A DNA stretch of 64,000 nucleotides, taken from assembly GCF_003367355.1 (NCBI RefSeq), contig NZ_CP031413.1, positions 1,468,921 to 1,532,920 on the forward strand, written 5' to 3'. Source of the stretch: Lysobacter sp. TY2-98. GTDB taxonomy: Bacteria; Pseudomonadota; Gammaproteobacteria; Xanthomonadales; Xanthomonadaceae. Positions 8,027 through 16,402 of the stretch are shown here, in pieces. Below the pieces are notes generated by a model, which searched no databases, was not told the DNA's origin, and saw nothing but the letters and a program-made list of their open reading frames with translations. Made by a program: the position numbers and the translations under genes. How positions within the stretch are numbered: the first letter of the stretch is position 1; every line of letters begins with the position of its first letter.

Positions 8027-8734
8027 TCAGCCGTCGTCGTTCATCTCGCTGAGCAGCGCCAGGTCATCGCGGAACGTTCGGTACGCCGCGCGGCGATCGG
8101 CATCGCCGCGCTGGCGCAGCACCCAGGACGGGTGCACGGTCGCAAAGGCACGACGGCCGTCCGGCAGCGACTGCCATTGCCCGTGCTGTTTCATCAGCGC
8201 GAACTTGGAGCCGAAGATCGCCTTCGCCGCGATCGCTCCGAGGCACACGATCACGTCGGCCTTCACCGCTTTCAGTTCGCGCTCCAACCAGAGGTGGCAG
8301 GCCTTCTGCTCGGCAGGATCGGGCTGCTTGTGGATGCGTCGCTTGCCGCGCGGTTCGAACTTGAAGTGCTTCACCGCATTGGTGACGTACATCGTCTTGC
8401 GATCGATGCCGAGCTCATCGAGCGCACGATCGAACAATTGACCCGCCGGACCCACGAAGGGCTCGCCCGCGATGTCCTCGCTGTCGCCCGGTTGTTCGCC
8501 GACGACGAAGATGCGCGCTTTCGGCGAGCCGCGGCCGAACACGGTCTGCGTGGCGGGCCGCCACAGGTCGCAGCGCTTGCAGGCCTCGGCCGCCTCGCGA
8601 AGTGCGCGCAGGCTGCTGCCGGCGGGTTCAGGGGCGGTGCCTTCGGGGACGTCGGGAAAGCGTTCGTCTCGTCGACGCGCGGCCGGCGCGCGAGTGCGCG
8701 TCGCCGGGGCGTGCGTCGCCGGACGCGGCGTCAT
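8027..8734 (-). CDS. UdgX-type uracil-DNA glycosylase (stand-alone)
   Basis: A 235-residue family-4-like uracil-DNA glycosylase with UdgX features: GEQPGD (79-84), KRRIH (131-135) and HPSWVLR (201-207). Cys52, Cys55, Cys146 and Cys164 are placed to bind an Fe-S cluster. The UdgX family excises uracil and stays covalently bound to the abasic site through the KRRIH histidine. The first 40 residues are Arg/Pro/Ala rich and look unstructured. It overlaps the upstream lipoprotein gene by one base (TGATG). A second UdgX domain lies two genes downstream fused to DUF4130, so this locus holds two paralogues that are clearly similar but differ at one probable Fe-S ligand. Confidence 0.95.
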   Translation of the reverse strand: MTPRPATHAPATRTRAPAARRRDERFPDVPEGTAPEPAGSSLRALREAAEACKRCDLWRPATQTVFGRGSPKARIFVVGEQPGDSEDIAGEPFVGPAGQLFDRALDELGIDRKTMYVTNAVKHFKFEPRGKRRIHKQPDPAEQKACHLWLERELKAVKADVIVCLGAIAAKAIFGSKFALMKQHGQWQSLPDGRRAFATVHPSWVLRQRGDADRRAAYRTFRDDLALLSEMNDDG

Positions 8735-9579
8735 CAGCCGGTTGTCGCGAACAGTGCGCGGTACGCCGGAGCGACGTCCTGCACCAGCTGCGCCGCCGGC
8801 AACTCGACCGTGTGGGTGCCATCGGAAAACGGCCCGACCTGGTACGGCGGGAACACGAAGCGCAGCGCGCTGATGTGCCCGGCGTCGTCGAAGACCGGCT
8901 CGAACACCGCGAAATCGTCGGCCTTCGGTTCGGTGCCGCCTTCGATCATCGCCGTCGCCGACTTCAGCAGCTGCGCGCGCTCATGCGGCGCGATCTCATC
9001 GGCGTCCAGGCGCTGCTGCAGTTCGGTCTGCAGCTGCGTGCGCACGTCGGTCGCGATGCGCTGCCAGCTCTGCGCCTGCGGGAACAGCTCGGCGGCGGTC
9101 AGCTGGCGGTTCTGCGCAGGCAGCCAGACCCAGCGCTGGATCATCGGCGTGCTGTGCGCGCCGCCGGTAAAGGTGCTGCCGTCGACCGCGAGCACAACGA
9201 GCTGCGGCGATTCGTGGCGAAGCTGGAACTCCAGCGACAGCTCGTACGGCCCCGCAGCCGTGCCCGGCGGGCGCTGGCGTTCGGCGTCGAGCACCTGCTG
9301 GCGCGCCTGCGCGGCGTAACGCTGCGCGAGTGCGGCGAGCCCGGGATATTTCGACAGGTCCTTGGGGTAGCTGACGCCGATGACGTGCTTCGACGAGGTG
9401 TCGAGCACGTCCTTGATCTCCACGCGCGATGTCGCCGGGATCGCGGCCGTCGGCGATGCAGCCGACCGCGCTCCCGGCGTCGAGGCGTCGTGCTTCTGGC
9501 AGGCGACAAGCAACACGCAGGCGACCGCGGACGCGGCCAGCCAGGGCGCACGGCGGGAAATCATCGAAGAGGGGGTCAT
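8734..9579 (-). CDS. DUF3298/DUF4163-like lipoprotein
   Basis: A 281-residue secreted lipoprotein. The N-terminus has a hydrophobic signal ending in a lipobox (LLVAC, Cys near 27). The body resembles the PdaC/RsiV-like DUF4163 plus DUF3298 arrangement: a strand-rich region with HESPQLVVLAVDGSTFTGGA, then a C-terminal segment with FVFPPYQVGPFSDGTHTVELP. Such domains occur in periplasmic proteins that bind lysozyme or sit near peptidoglycan enzymes. Function here is unknown. Its stop overlaps the start of udgX by one base, so it is the first visible gene of that operon although its product acts outside the cytoplasm. Confidence 0.85.
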   Translation of the reverse strand: MTPSSMISRRAPWLAASAVACVLLVACQKHDASTPGARSAASPTAAIPATSRVEIKDVLDTSSKHVIGVSYPKDLSKYPGLAALAQRYAAQARQQVLDAERQRPPGTAAGPYELSLEFQLRHESPQLVVLAVDGSTFTGGAHSTPMIQRWVWLPAQNRQLTAAELFPQAQSWQRIATDVRTQLQTELQQRLDADEIAPHERAQLLKSATAMIEGGTEPKADDFAVFEPVFDDAGHISALRFVFPPYQVGPFSDGTHTVELPAAQLVQDVAPAYRALFATTG

Positions 9580-9648
9580 GCAGCGTCGAATTGAACGGGG
9601 CGTCGACGCGAAATTAATGGGCCGCGTGTGACGCCCGCATCCACGCGA

Positions 9649-10362
9649 CTACCAGTCGGTACGACCCGGCACCAGCCCGTGCAGTTCGGCGTCGGTGAGG
9701 TTGCGCCACTGCCCGACCTTCAGATGGGCGAGCTTGACGCCGCCGATGCGCACGCGCACCAGCGTCTTGACCCGATAACCGAAGTGCGCGGCCATCAGGC
9801 GGATCTGCCGGTTCAGGCCCTGCACCAGCGTGATGCGGAAACCGAAGCGCCCGAGCTTTCCGGTGCGGCACGGCAGCGTCATCTGCCCATGCACCGGCAC
9901 GCCACGCGCCATGCCGCGCAGGAATTCGTCGGTCACCGGGTTATTCACCGCGACCAGGTATTCCTTCTCCAGCTTGTTCTCCGCGCGCAGGATCTCGTTG
10001 ACGATGTCGCCGTTGCTGGTGAGCAGGATCAGGCCTTCGGAATCCTTGTCGAGGCGGCCGATCGGAAAGATGCGCTCCTGGTGGCCGACGAACTCCACGA
10101 TGTTGCCGGGGACTGAACTCTCGGTCGTGCAGGTCACGCCCACCGGCTTGTTGAGCGCGATGTAGACATGGCGACGCTTGCCCGGTGCCGCCTTGCGAAC
10201 GGCGAGCTTCTGCCCGTCGAGCAGCACCTCGTCGCCTTCGGCCATTTCCGCGCCGACGCGGGCGCGCAGGCCGTTGACGGTGACGCGGCCTTCCGCGATC
10301 AGGCGGTCCGCTTCGCGTCGCGAGCAGAGGCCGGTGTCGCTGATGTATTTGCTGATTCGCAT
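9649..10362 (-). CDS. rluF: 23S rRNA pseudouridine synthase, RluF type
   Basis: A 237-residue pseudouridine synthase of the RsuA/RluB/E/F group. An S4 RNA-binding domain (1-55) precedes the catalytic domain with GRLDKDSEGL, Asp105 being the nucleophile. RluF converts U2604 in 23S rRNA. The exact target is inferred from resemblance to RluF rather than RsuA (the C-terminal QGLNRQIRLM and FGYRV segments). The gene stands alone, 69 bases after the lipoprotein start region, with the small GNAT gene upstream on the same strand. Confidence 0.92.
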   Translation of the reverse strand: MRISKYISDTGLCSRREADRLIAEGRVTVNGLRARVGAEMAEGDEVLLDGQKLAVRKAAPGKRRHVYIALNKPVGVTCTTESSVPGNIVEFVGHQERIFPIGRLDKDSEGLILLTSNGDIVNEILRAENKLEKEYLVAVNNPVTDEFLRGMARGVPVHGQMTLPCRTGKLGRFGFRITLVQGLNRQIRLMAAHFGYRVKTLVRVRIGGVKLAHLKVGQWRNLTDAELHGLVPGRTDW

Positions 10363-10422
10363 GGCGGGGTCGGGCCGGCGTGGGGCGCGGATGCTGTCAC
10401 AACCGCGCGCTGCGTGCAGCGG

Positions 10423-10695
10423 TCAGCTTGCGAGCACGTCCGCATAGTCGGGGTGGCGCTGCGCCCAGGCGACCGCGTAGCTGCAGGCCGGACGGACACG
10501 GAGGCCGTGGGCACGCGCGTAGTCGAAGCCGGCACGCACCAGGTCACCCGCGATGCCGCGCCCGCCGATTTCGGACGGAACGCCGGTGTGCGTGATGACC
10601 AGGACGTCGCCCTCGCGGCGGTAGTTCATCTCGGCCTCGTGGCCGTCGGTGAGCACGACGAAACGCTCGTTCTCGGGCTGGTGCTGGATGTCCAT
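10423..10695 (-). CDS. Small GNAT-like N-acetyltransferase (YjdJ type)
   Basis: A 90-residue protein of the short GNAT group, as in YjdJ. It has a central strand (MNYRREGDVLVITHTGVP), then GGRGIAGDLVRAGFDYAR, the acetyl-CoA pyrophosphate-binding loop, and a C-terminal CSYAVAWAQRHPDY. The ATG at 10695 has GAGGAG six bases upstream, which decides the start against a longer open frame in the same phase running back through the rhomboid gene. Acetyl acceptor unknown. Confidence 0.9.
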   Translation of the reverse strand: MDIQHQPENERFVVLTDGHEAEMNYRREGDVLVITHTGVPSEIGGRGIAGDLVRAGFDYARAHGLRVRPACSYAVAWAQRHPDYADVLAS

Positions 10696-10757
10696 CGAAG
10701 GCTCCTCGTGTCGAAAGCGGTGAGCAGACACCGGCCGTGATGCAGACGCGGTGAGCG

Positions 10758-11354
10758 TCAGAAGTGCGGCGACATCAGCGCGGCGAGGAAGTGCGGGCCC
10801 ACCGCGGGATTCATGACCAGCATGAACAGCACGCCGTAGATCGCGCCGGACAGGTGCGCGTTGTGGTTCACGCCATCCTGGCTGTTGCGATCGGCCCACC
10901 ACGACCAGCCGACGTAGCCGATGCCGTAGAGGACGCCGGGCACGGGGATCGGGATGAAGATCATCATCCACGGATCGATCAGGATCGCGGCGAACAACAT
11001 GGCAGCGACCGCGCCGGACGCACCGAGGCTGCGATAACGGCTGTCGTCGCGATGACGCAGGTAGCTCGGCAGGATCGCGACGACCACCGCGGACACGTAG
11101 AAGAAGACGAACACGACCGGGCCGGCGAGGCTTTCGATGACCTGCTCGGTCAGGCGACCGAAGAAGAACAGTGTCAGCATGTTGAAGAACAGGTGCGACA
11201 GGTCCGCATGGATGAAGCCATGCGTGAGCAGCCGATCGACCTGTCCCCGTTTCACCGCGGGCGGCCACAAAATCAGGCGTTCGGCGAGCCGGCCGTTCTG
11301 GAACGCGAGCCATGAAACGATCGCGGTCACGGCAATGATGAGAAGAGTCAGCAT
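10758..11354 (-). CDS. Rhomboid family intramembrane serine protease
   Basis: A 198-residue polytopic membrane protein with about six hydrophobic segments. The rhomboid signatures are visible: HADLSHLFFNM (49-59), GASG with the nucleophile Ser113, and the catalytic His167 in HNAHLSGA. Rhomboids cleave transmembrane substrates inside the lipid bilayer. The segment between TM4 and TM5 is unusually rich in Pro and Ile. Substrate unknown. It lies 19 bases after the GST gene on the same strand. Confidence 0.94.
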   Translation of the reverse strand: MLTLLIIAVTAIVSWLAFQNGRLAERLILWPPAVKRGQVDRLLTHGFIHADLSHLFFNMLTLFFFGRLTEQVIESLAGPVVFVFFYVSAVVVAILPSYLRHRDDSRYRSLGASGAVAAMLFAAILIDPWMMIFIPIPVPGVLYGIGYVGWSWWADRNSQDGVNHNAHLSGAIYGVLFMLVMNPAVGPHFLAALMSPHF

Positions 11355-11373
11355 GCAGTCGGGCGTCCGGCCG

Positions 11374-12006
11374 TCAGGCCCAGTCGGTGAGGCCTTCGCG
11401 CTCGTAGAGCGTGGCGAACGAGGGTCGCGCCTTCATCTTGGCAGCGAGCGCGCCCAGATGCGGAAAGCGGTCCGCGGGCTTGGGCATGTTGCGCGACCAG
11501 CGCATCAGCATCGTCAGGTAGAAGTCGGCGATGCTCGGCTGTCCACCCAGCAGGTAGGGCCCGTTCTTGGCGAGGTGGTCGTCGAGACGCTGCCATGCCG
11601 CTTCGATGCGCGGGATCACCTGCTGGCGCACCAGCTCCGCATTGGCCTCGCCTGCCGGCTCGTGCGGATACCACCAGATGCGAAACAACGGTTGCACCGC
11701 ATTCGCGAGGTGGAACATCCACTGGTTATAGGTCGCGCGCTCTGGTGCGTCGAACATCGGCGCAAGGCGGCCGGACGCGTAGCGGTCACCCAGCGTCATG
11801 ATGATGGCCGCGGCTTCGAACATCGGTCGGCCTTCATCGACGAACGTGGGCACGACGCCGTTCGGATTGAGCGCGAGGTATTCGGGGCTCTTCTGTTCGC
11901 CGGCCGCTGTGTCGACCTTGCGAAGCTCGGCGTCGAGGCCCAGCTCGATCAGCAGCCAGTGCACGACGAAGCTCGCCGCGCCGGGGGCGTAGTACAGGGT
12001 GCGCAT
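11374..12006 (-). CDS. Glutathione S-transferase family protein
   Basis: A 210-residue cytosolic GST. The thioredoxin-like N-terminal domain starts MRTLYYAPGAASF, with the Ser-containing active-site loop typical of beta/theta-like bacterial GSTs, and continues to NPNGVVPTFVDEG and the EAAAI turn. The all-alpha C-terminal domain follows, with GPYLLGGQPSIADFYL near 150, the conserved N-capping Asp motif. It conjugates glutathione to electrophiles or acts in stress defence; substrate unknown. It is divergent from the M14 peptidase gene, with an 83-base shared upstream region. Confidence 0.93.
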   Translation of the reverse strand: MRTLYYAPGAASFVVHWLLIELGLDAELRKVDTAAGEQKSPEYLALNPNGVVPTFVDEGRPMFEAAAIIMTLGDRYASGRLAPMFDAPERATYNQWMFHLANAVQPLFRIWWYPHEPAGEANAELVRQQVIPRIEAAWQRLDDHLAKNGPYLLGGQPSIADFYLTMLMRWSRNMPKPADRFPHLGALAAKMKARPSFATLYEREGLTDWA

Positions 12007-12089
12007 CGGAACACTCTGGACGGGACGGACGGCGATGATCGCACGGCCAGCCGGCTACCATCCCGGCTCCCTTGCCGATCCCGCCGCCG

Positions 12090-13853
12090 ATGAACCGCAC
12101 GCCGCTGCTCGTTGCCCTGCTCGCCGTCGCCCTCCCCGTCTTCGCGCAGGACGCGCTCACCACCGTCGCCGAGCGCAGCGGATTCGTGCGTACGGGGCGT
12201 TACGACGAGGTCATCGCCCTTTGCGACGCCTTCGCCGCCAAGTACCCGAACGCGGTGCGCTGCGAGACCTTCGGCACCACGCCGGAAGGCCGGCCGATGA
12301 AGGCGCTGATCGCCTCGACCTCCGGCGCTCTGACGCCCGAAGCCGCGCGTGCGAAGAACCTGCCGGTGACGCTGATGCAGGGCGGCATCCACGCCGGCGA
12401 GATCGACGGCAAGGACGCCGGCTTCCTCGCACTGCGGGAAATGCTCGACGGCAAGCTCGCGAAGGGTGTGCTCGACCGTCAGGTCTTCGTGTTCGTGCCG
12501 GTGTTCAACATCGATGGCCACGAACGCTTCAAGGCCTGGAACCGCCCGAACCAGCGCGGGCCCGAGGAAATGGGCTGGCGCGCCACCGCGCAGAACCTCA
12601 ACCTCAATCGCGACTACATGAAGGCCGACGCGCCGGAGATGCGCGCGATGCTCGCGCTGATCGAGCGCTGGGATCCGGTCGCGTACGTCGACCTGCACGT
12701 CACCGACGGCGCGAAGTTCCAGCACGATGTCGCGGTGCAGGTCGAACCGGTGAACTCGGGCGACGAGAAGCTGCGGGTCGCCGGTCGCGCGCTGCGCCAT
12801 GGCACGATCGATCGACTCACCAGACAGGGCGCGCTGCCGCTGCCCTTCTATCCGTCGTTCGTGAAGGGCGACGACCCGTCGTCCGGCTTCGAGGACGGCG
12901 TGTCGACGCCGCGTTTCTCGCTGGGCTACATGCAGCTGCGCAACCGCATGGCGATGCTGGTCGAAACGCATTCGTGGCGGCCGTACGCCTACCGCGTCAA
13001 CACGACGCACAACGCGATCATCGCGGTGCTCGAGCAGGTGGCCGCGAACGGCGTTGCCTGGCAGCGTCTTGAGCGTGAGGCCGACGATCGCGCGACCAAG
13101 CTGGCCGGAACGTCGGTGCCACTCGACTACAAGGCCACCGAGGCCGCACGTACGATCGACTTCAAGGGCTACGCCTACACGCGCACGCCGTCGACGGTCT
13201 CCGGCGCGTTGATGACGCGCTATGACGAGAGCAAGCCGCAGATCTGGCGCATCCCTCTGCACGACGTCGTCGTTCCGCGCATCAGTGCCAATGCACCGCG
13301 CGCCGGCTACGTCGTGCCTGCCGCGTGGATCGACATGGTCAAGCCGACGCTCGACGCACACCGCATCCGGTACACGCGCCTGGACGCGCCGCTCGACAAC
13401 ATCGCCGCACAGAGCTGGCGTGCGAGCACGATCAAGTTCTCGTCGGATTCGTTCGAGGGCCACCAGCGCCTGGACGCGCAGGGCACGTGGACGCCCGAAA
13501 CGCGTTCGCTCGTCGCCGGCGCGCTGTTCGTACCGATCGCGCAGCCGAAGGCGCGACTGGTGATGGGCCTGCTCGAACCCACCGCACCCGACGCGATCGC
13601 CGCGTGGGGCCGCACGAACACGGCGTTCGAGCGCAAGGAATACATGGAGGATTACGTCGCCGAGGAAGAAGCGGAAAAGATGCTCGCCGCCGATCCCGCG
13701 CTGCGGGCCGAATTCGACAAGCGCCTGAAGGATGATCCGGATTTCGCGAAGAGTCCCGAGCAGCGGCTCGAGTTCTTCTACCGCCGCCACAGCGCGTGGG
13801 ACGAGCGCTACGGCCTGTATCCGGTGCTGCGCGTGGACACGGCACCGCGCTGA
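12090..13853 (+). CDS. Secreted M14-family zinc carboxypeptidase-like protein
   Basis: A 587-residue exported peptidase. A signal peptide (MNRTPLLVALLAVALPVFA) decides the start at 12090 over a TTG at 12072. The M14 zinc site is visible: His101 and Glu104 in GGIHAGEIDG, His203 in DLHVTDG. The catalytic Glu is probably Glu292 in MLVETHSWRPY. The C-terminal 250 residues form a second domain of unknown role that is common in the large M14 proteins of Xanthomonadaceae. Likely periplasmic or secreted, degrading peptides or peptidoglycan fragments; specificity is not readable from sequence. Confidence 0.93.
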   Translation: MNRTPLLVALLAVALPVFAQDALTTVAERSGFVRTGRYDEVIALCDAFAAKYPNAVRCETFGTTPEGRPMKALIASTSGALTPEAARAKNLPVTLMQGGIHAGEIDGKDAGFLALREMLDGKLAKGVLDRQVFVFVPVFNIDGHERFKAWNRPNQRGPEEMGWRATAQNLNLNRDYMKADAPEMRAMLALIERWDPVAYVDLHVTDGAKFQHDVAVQVEPVNSGDEKLRVAGRALRHGTIDRLTRQGALPLPFYPSFVKGDDPSSGFEDGVSTPRFSLGYMQLRNRMAMLVETHSWRPYAYRVNTTHNAIIAVLEQVAANGVAWQRLEREADDRATKLAGTSVPLDYKATEAARTIDFKGYAYTRTPSTVSGALMTRYDESKPQIWRIPLHDVVVPRISANAPRAGYVVPAAWIDMVKPTLDAHRIRYTRLDAPLDNIAAQSWRASTIKFSSDSFEGHQRLDAQGTWTPETRSLVAGALFVPIAQPKARLVMGLLEPTAPDAIAAWGRTNTAFERKEYMEDYVAEEEAEKMLAADPALRAEFDKRLKDDPDFAKSPEQRLEFFYRRHSAWDERYGLYPVLRVDTAPR

Positions 13854-13900
13854 CGCGGGATGAACGCGACCGGCGGCATCGTGCGTGCAGAGGTGACGTC

Positions 13901-14932
13901 ATGACCACACGATCCGTTCTGTTCTTCCTTGCCTGCACCGCGTTGTTCGCGGGCTGCAACGCGCGCTCGCCCGATTCGCCGTCCGGCGCCGCACCCGCAG
14001 CGTCGGGCGACGCGCCACCTCCGCCGCCGCGTGCGACCGCATCAATCGCACCCATCCACGGCATCGCGACGTACGTGGAACGCATCAAGATGCCGCCGGG
14101 TGCGTCGCTCATGGTGGAGCTGCTCGACGCGGCGTCGGGGTCGGTCGCCACCAGCAAGACACTGGGCGACGTCGCCGGTCCGCCCTACCCGTTCGAACTC
14201 CCCGTTCCGTCGACACCGCATCCCGCCGGTTATGCCGTGCGCGCGACGCTGATCGGTCCGGACGGCCAGCGCTGGTTCGAAACGCCTGCGCCGGTCGGCG
14301 CCATGCCCGGCGGGGACGTCGTCGAAGTGCGCATGCGTCGCGCGACGGCCGGCGATGCGGCGCCCGTCGAGCCCAGTGGACCGATCGCGCACTGGGAATG
14401 CGGCGACCTCGGCGTGATGTCGCGCTTCGACGACACGCCCAAGCAGGTTCGACTCGCGTACAACGGCGCGTCGCTCACGCTGCCGATCGCGATGTCGGCG
14501 TCCGGTGCGCGCTACGCCGATGCCCACGGCAACGAGTTCTGGACCAAGGGCGCGACGGGCACCCTCACGTTGACGGGTGAAGCCGCACGCGATTGCGTGC
14601 AGGCGAGGCAGGCTTCGCCATGGAACCAGGCGGTGCTGACCGGCGCGACCTTCCGCGCGGCCGGTAGCGAGCCGGGCTGGATGGCCCTGATCGCCGGCAC
14701 GCCACCGAAGCTCGACGCGCTGCTCGACTACGGGCAGGACCACGTCACTGCGACCCTCACGGCAACGGCGAACGGCTATAAAGGCGTGGACGTCTCGGGT
14801 CGCGCCGTGCGCCTCGAGATCCGCAAGGAGCGTTGTCGCGACGGCATGAGCGGCCAGGCCTTCGAGGCGACGGTCACGCTCAGCGTCGGCGACGGCGTTT
14901 ACCGCGGCTGCGGTGCGAACCTGCAGGACTGA
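13901..14932 (+). CDS. YbaY - MliC - COG3650-like composite lipoprotein
   Basis: A 343-residue lipoprotein with lipobox LFAGC (Cys19) and a Pro/Ala linker. Residues about 45-140 resemble the YbaY barwin-like lipoprotein domain. About 155-235 resemble MliC, the membrane-bound inhibitor of C-type lysozyme, with WECGD, VRLAYNGASLTLP and FWTKGATGTLTL. About 240-340 resemble the COG3650 domain, with AGSEPGWMALI and a Cys pair. The likely role is protection of the envelope from lysozyme. GAGGTG six bases before the ATG at 13901 supports the start. It follows the M14 peptidase by 47 bases and its stop abuts the stop of the convergent DUF72 gene. Confidence 0.85.
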   Translation: MTTRSVLFFLACTALFAGCNARSPDSPSGAAPAASGDAPPPPPRATASIAPIHGIATYVERIKMPPGASLMVELLDAASGSVATSKTLGDVAGPPYPFELPVPSTPHPAGYAVRATLIGPDGQRWFETPAPVGAMPGGDVVEVRMRRATAGDAAPVEPSGPIAHWECGDLGVMSRFDDTPKQVRLAYNGASLTLPIAMSASGARYADAHGNEFWTKGATGTLTLTGEAARDCVQARQASPWNQAVLTGATFRAAGSEPGWMALIAGTPPKLDALLDYGQDHVTATLTATANGYKGVDVSGRAVRLEIRKERCRDGMSGQAFEATVTLSVGDGVYRGCGANLQD

Positions 14933-15682
14933 TCACGCCGGCTTGCGTGCGCGGGTGAGCATCGCCTGCAGTCGCAGCGCGTCGGGAATCGCGTGGCTGT
15001 GCGCGGTGTTGTCGAACACGACCCAGCAGTCGTGACCCTTGCGGCGCGCGGCGCGGATGTCGCGCGCCCAGGGCTGCAGTCCTTCTTCGCCGTACGCGTC
15101 GTAGTAGATGCGCGGCGAGCCGTGCAGGCGCCAGTAGCGCACGCGGCCGGCGCCGCCCGGCTTTGCCGCCTCCGCGTCGCGCACGGGGTCGGCAGCGACG
15201 CGGGACACCTCGAAGCGCGACCAGAACGCGTCCGTCTTCTTCTCGAACCACGATGCGTGGCGAGGCTCGCAGACGATGGCGCCGTCGAAACGAGCGCGCA
15301 GTGCACGGAAGAACGCGTTCGCGGTGCGGGCCTCGAACTGCAGGCTAGGCGGCAATTGCACGAGGATCGGCCCGAGGCGATCACCGAGCCCGCTTACCTG
15401 CGAGAGGAACGTGTCGATCACCGGAACGCAGCCGCGTAGCCGCGCATCGTGCGTCGCCGCGCGCGGGAACTTAACTGCGAACCGGAAGCCCGACGGGACG
15501 CTCGCCGCCCACTTCCCGTACGTGGACGCCTGATGCGGCCGATAGAACGAGGAATTGATCTCGGCCATGTTGAAACGCCGCGCATAGCGTTCGAGATGGG
15601 TGCCGTCGCCGGGAAAGAACGGTGCGCTCGCCCGCGACAGACTCCACCCTGCGCTGCCGATGTGCAGTTGTTTGCTTGCCAT
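14933..15682 (-). CDS. DUF72 domain protein
   Basis: A 249-residue TIM-barrel-like protein of the DUF72 (YecE) family: LHIGSAGWS at the N-terminus, INSSFYR, the VKFPRAATH strand, GPILVQLPPS, and the C-terminal RLHGSPRIYYDAY and CWVVFDNTAHSHA segments. The biochemical function of the family is not established. The start at 15682 (MASKQLHIG) fits the family better than the in-frame ATG at 15703. It is convergent with the lysozyme-inhibitor-like lipoprotein, with a zero-base gap (TGATCA). Confidence 0.92.
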   Translation of the reverse strand: MASKQLHIGSAGWSLSRASAPFFPGDGTHLERYARRFNMAEINSSFYRPHQASTYGKWAASVPSGFRFAVKFPRAATHDARLRGCVPVIDTFLSQVSGLGDRLGPILVQLPPSLQFEARTANAFFRALRARFDGAIVCEPRHASWFEKKTDAFWSRFEVSRVAADPVRDAEAAKPGGAGRVRYWRLHGSPRIYYDAYGEEGLQPWARDIRAARRKGHDCWVVFDNTAHSHAIPDALRLQAMLTRARKPA

Positions 15683-15722
15683 GCCGAAAGGCTGCATGCG
15701 CAATGCGTGCGCGCCGTGAACG

Positions 15723-16277
15723 CTAGGGCTGAAGCGGCCAGCGATCGACGATGTCGTAGCAACCGTCGTGGCTGTGCACGAGCACGAAATCGTGGACGGA
15801 CCACGGAACGGGATCGATCGCGACCTCCGCCAATCGTCCCCGCACGTTGCGTAGAACCGTCACATGCGGGGTAAAGCGTTCGTGCGAGCGATAGCGGATG
15901 CCTGCGTCGTCCAGCGCCCGTCCGAGCGAAGCCCACAGCGCCTCCAGCCCGGCATTGGCCGAAGGCGCAAGCCAACCCACGCGTGCCGCTGCAAAACCGC
16001 CCGCATGATCGATGACAAGACGGAGCGCGTCGGCGCGCACCGTTGCCGCCGCATCACATGCCTGTTCAATCACGTCGTCCGGTGGGGCGGGCCAGCCGCC
16101 GAGAAAATGCAGCGTCAGGTGATGCTTTTCGCTCGCGGTGCGTCGACCCGCCCCGACGAACATCTCCACGCCGTGCGTGGCCCGACCGAGCGCGACGCGC
16201 ACGTCATCCGTCGGCCACAGCGCGAAGAACAGCCGATGGCCGCCGCCGGTGGTCGCAGGATTCGGGTTCGCTGTCAC
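15723..16277 (-). CDS. thpR: RNA 2',3'-cyclic phosphodiesterase (2'-5' RNA ligase family)
   Basis: A 184-residue 2H phosphoesterase. Both catalytic tetrads are present: H53-L-T55 in HHLTLHFLG and H138-V-T140 in TPHVTVLR. ThpR enzymes open 2',3'-cyclic phosphates on RNA and can ligate tRNA halves in vitro. Length is typical. It is cytosolic and lies 40 bases upstream of the DUF72 gene on the same strand, so possibly co-transcribed. Confidence 0.94.
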   Translation of the reverse strand: MTANPNPATTGGGHRLFFALWPTDDVRVALGRATHGVEMFVGAGRRTASEKHHLTLHFLGGWPAPPDDVIEQACDAAATVRADALRLVIDHAGGFAAARVGWLAPSANAGLEALWASLGRALDDAGIRYRSHERFTPHVTVLRNVRGRLAEVAIDPVPWSVHDFVLVHSHDGCYDIVDRWPLQP

Positions 16278-16402
16278 ATCGCGAGTCTAGGCGTTCATGG
16301 CACGTGCGACCGGTGATCTCCGCAGCTGTTCCGCCGGCAATGTGCCGTGGCCCGCCCGCATGTTTTCCGTAAGCCATGCACGGCCGCTTCACGGCCGCCC
16401 GA

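Noticed and set aside
11949..13790. A 613-codon minus-strand frame opposite the M14 peptidase
   Set aside because: The plus strand has the signal peptide and zinc ligands; the minus frame also runs into the GST gene region.
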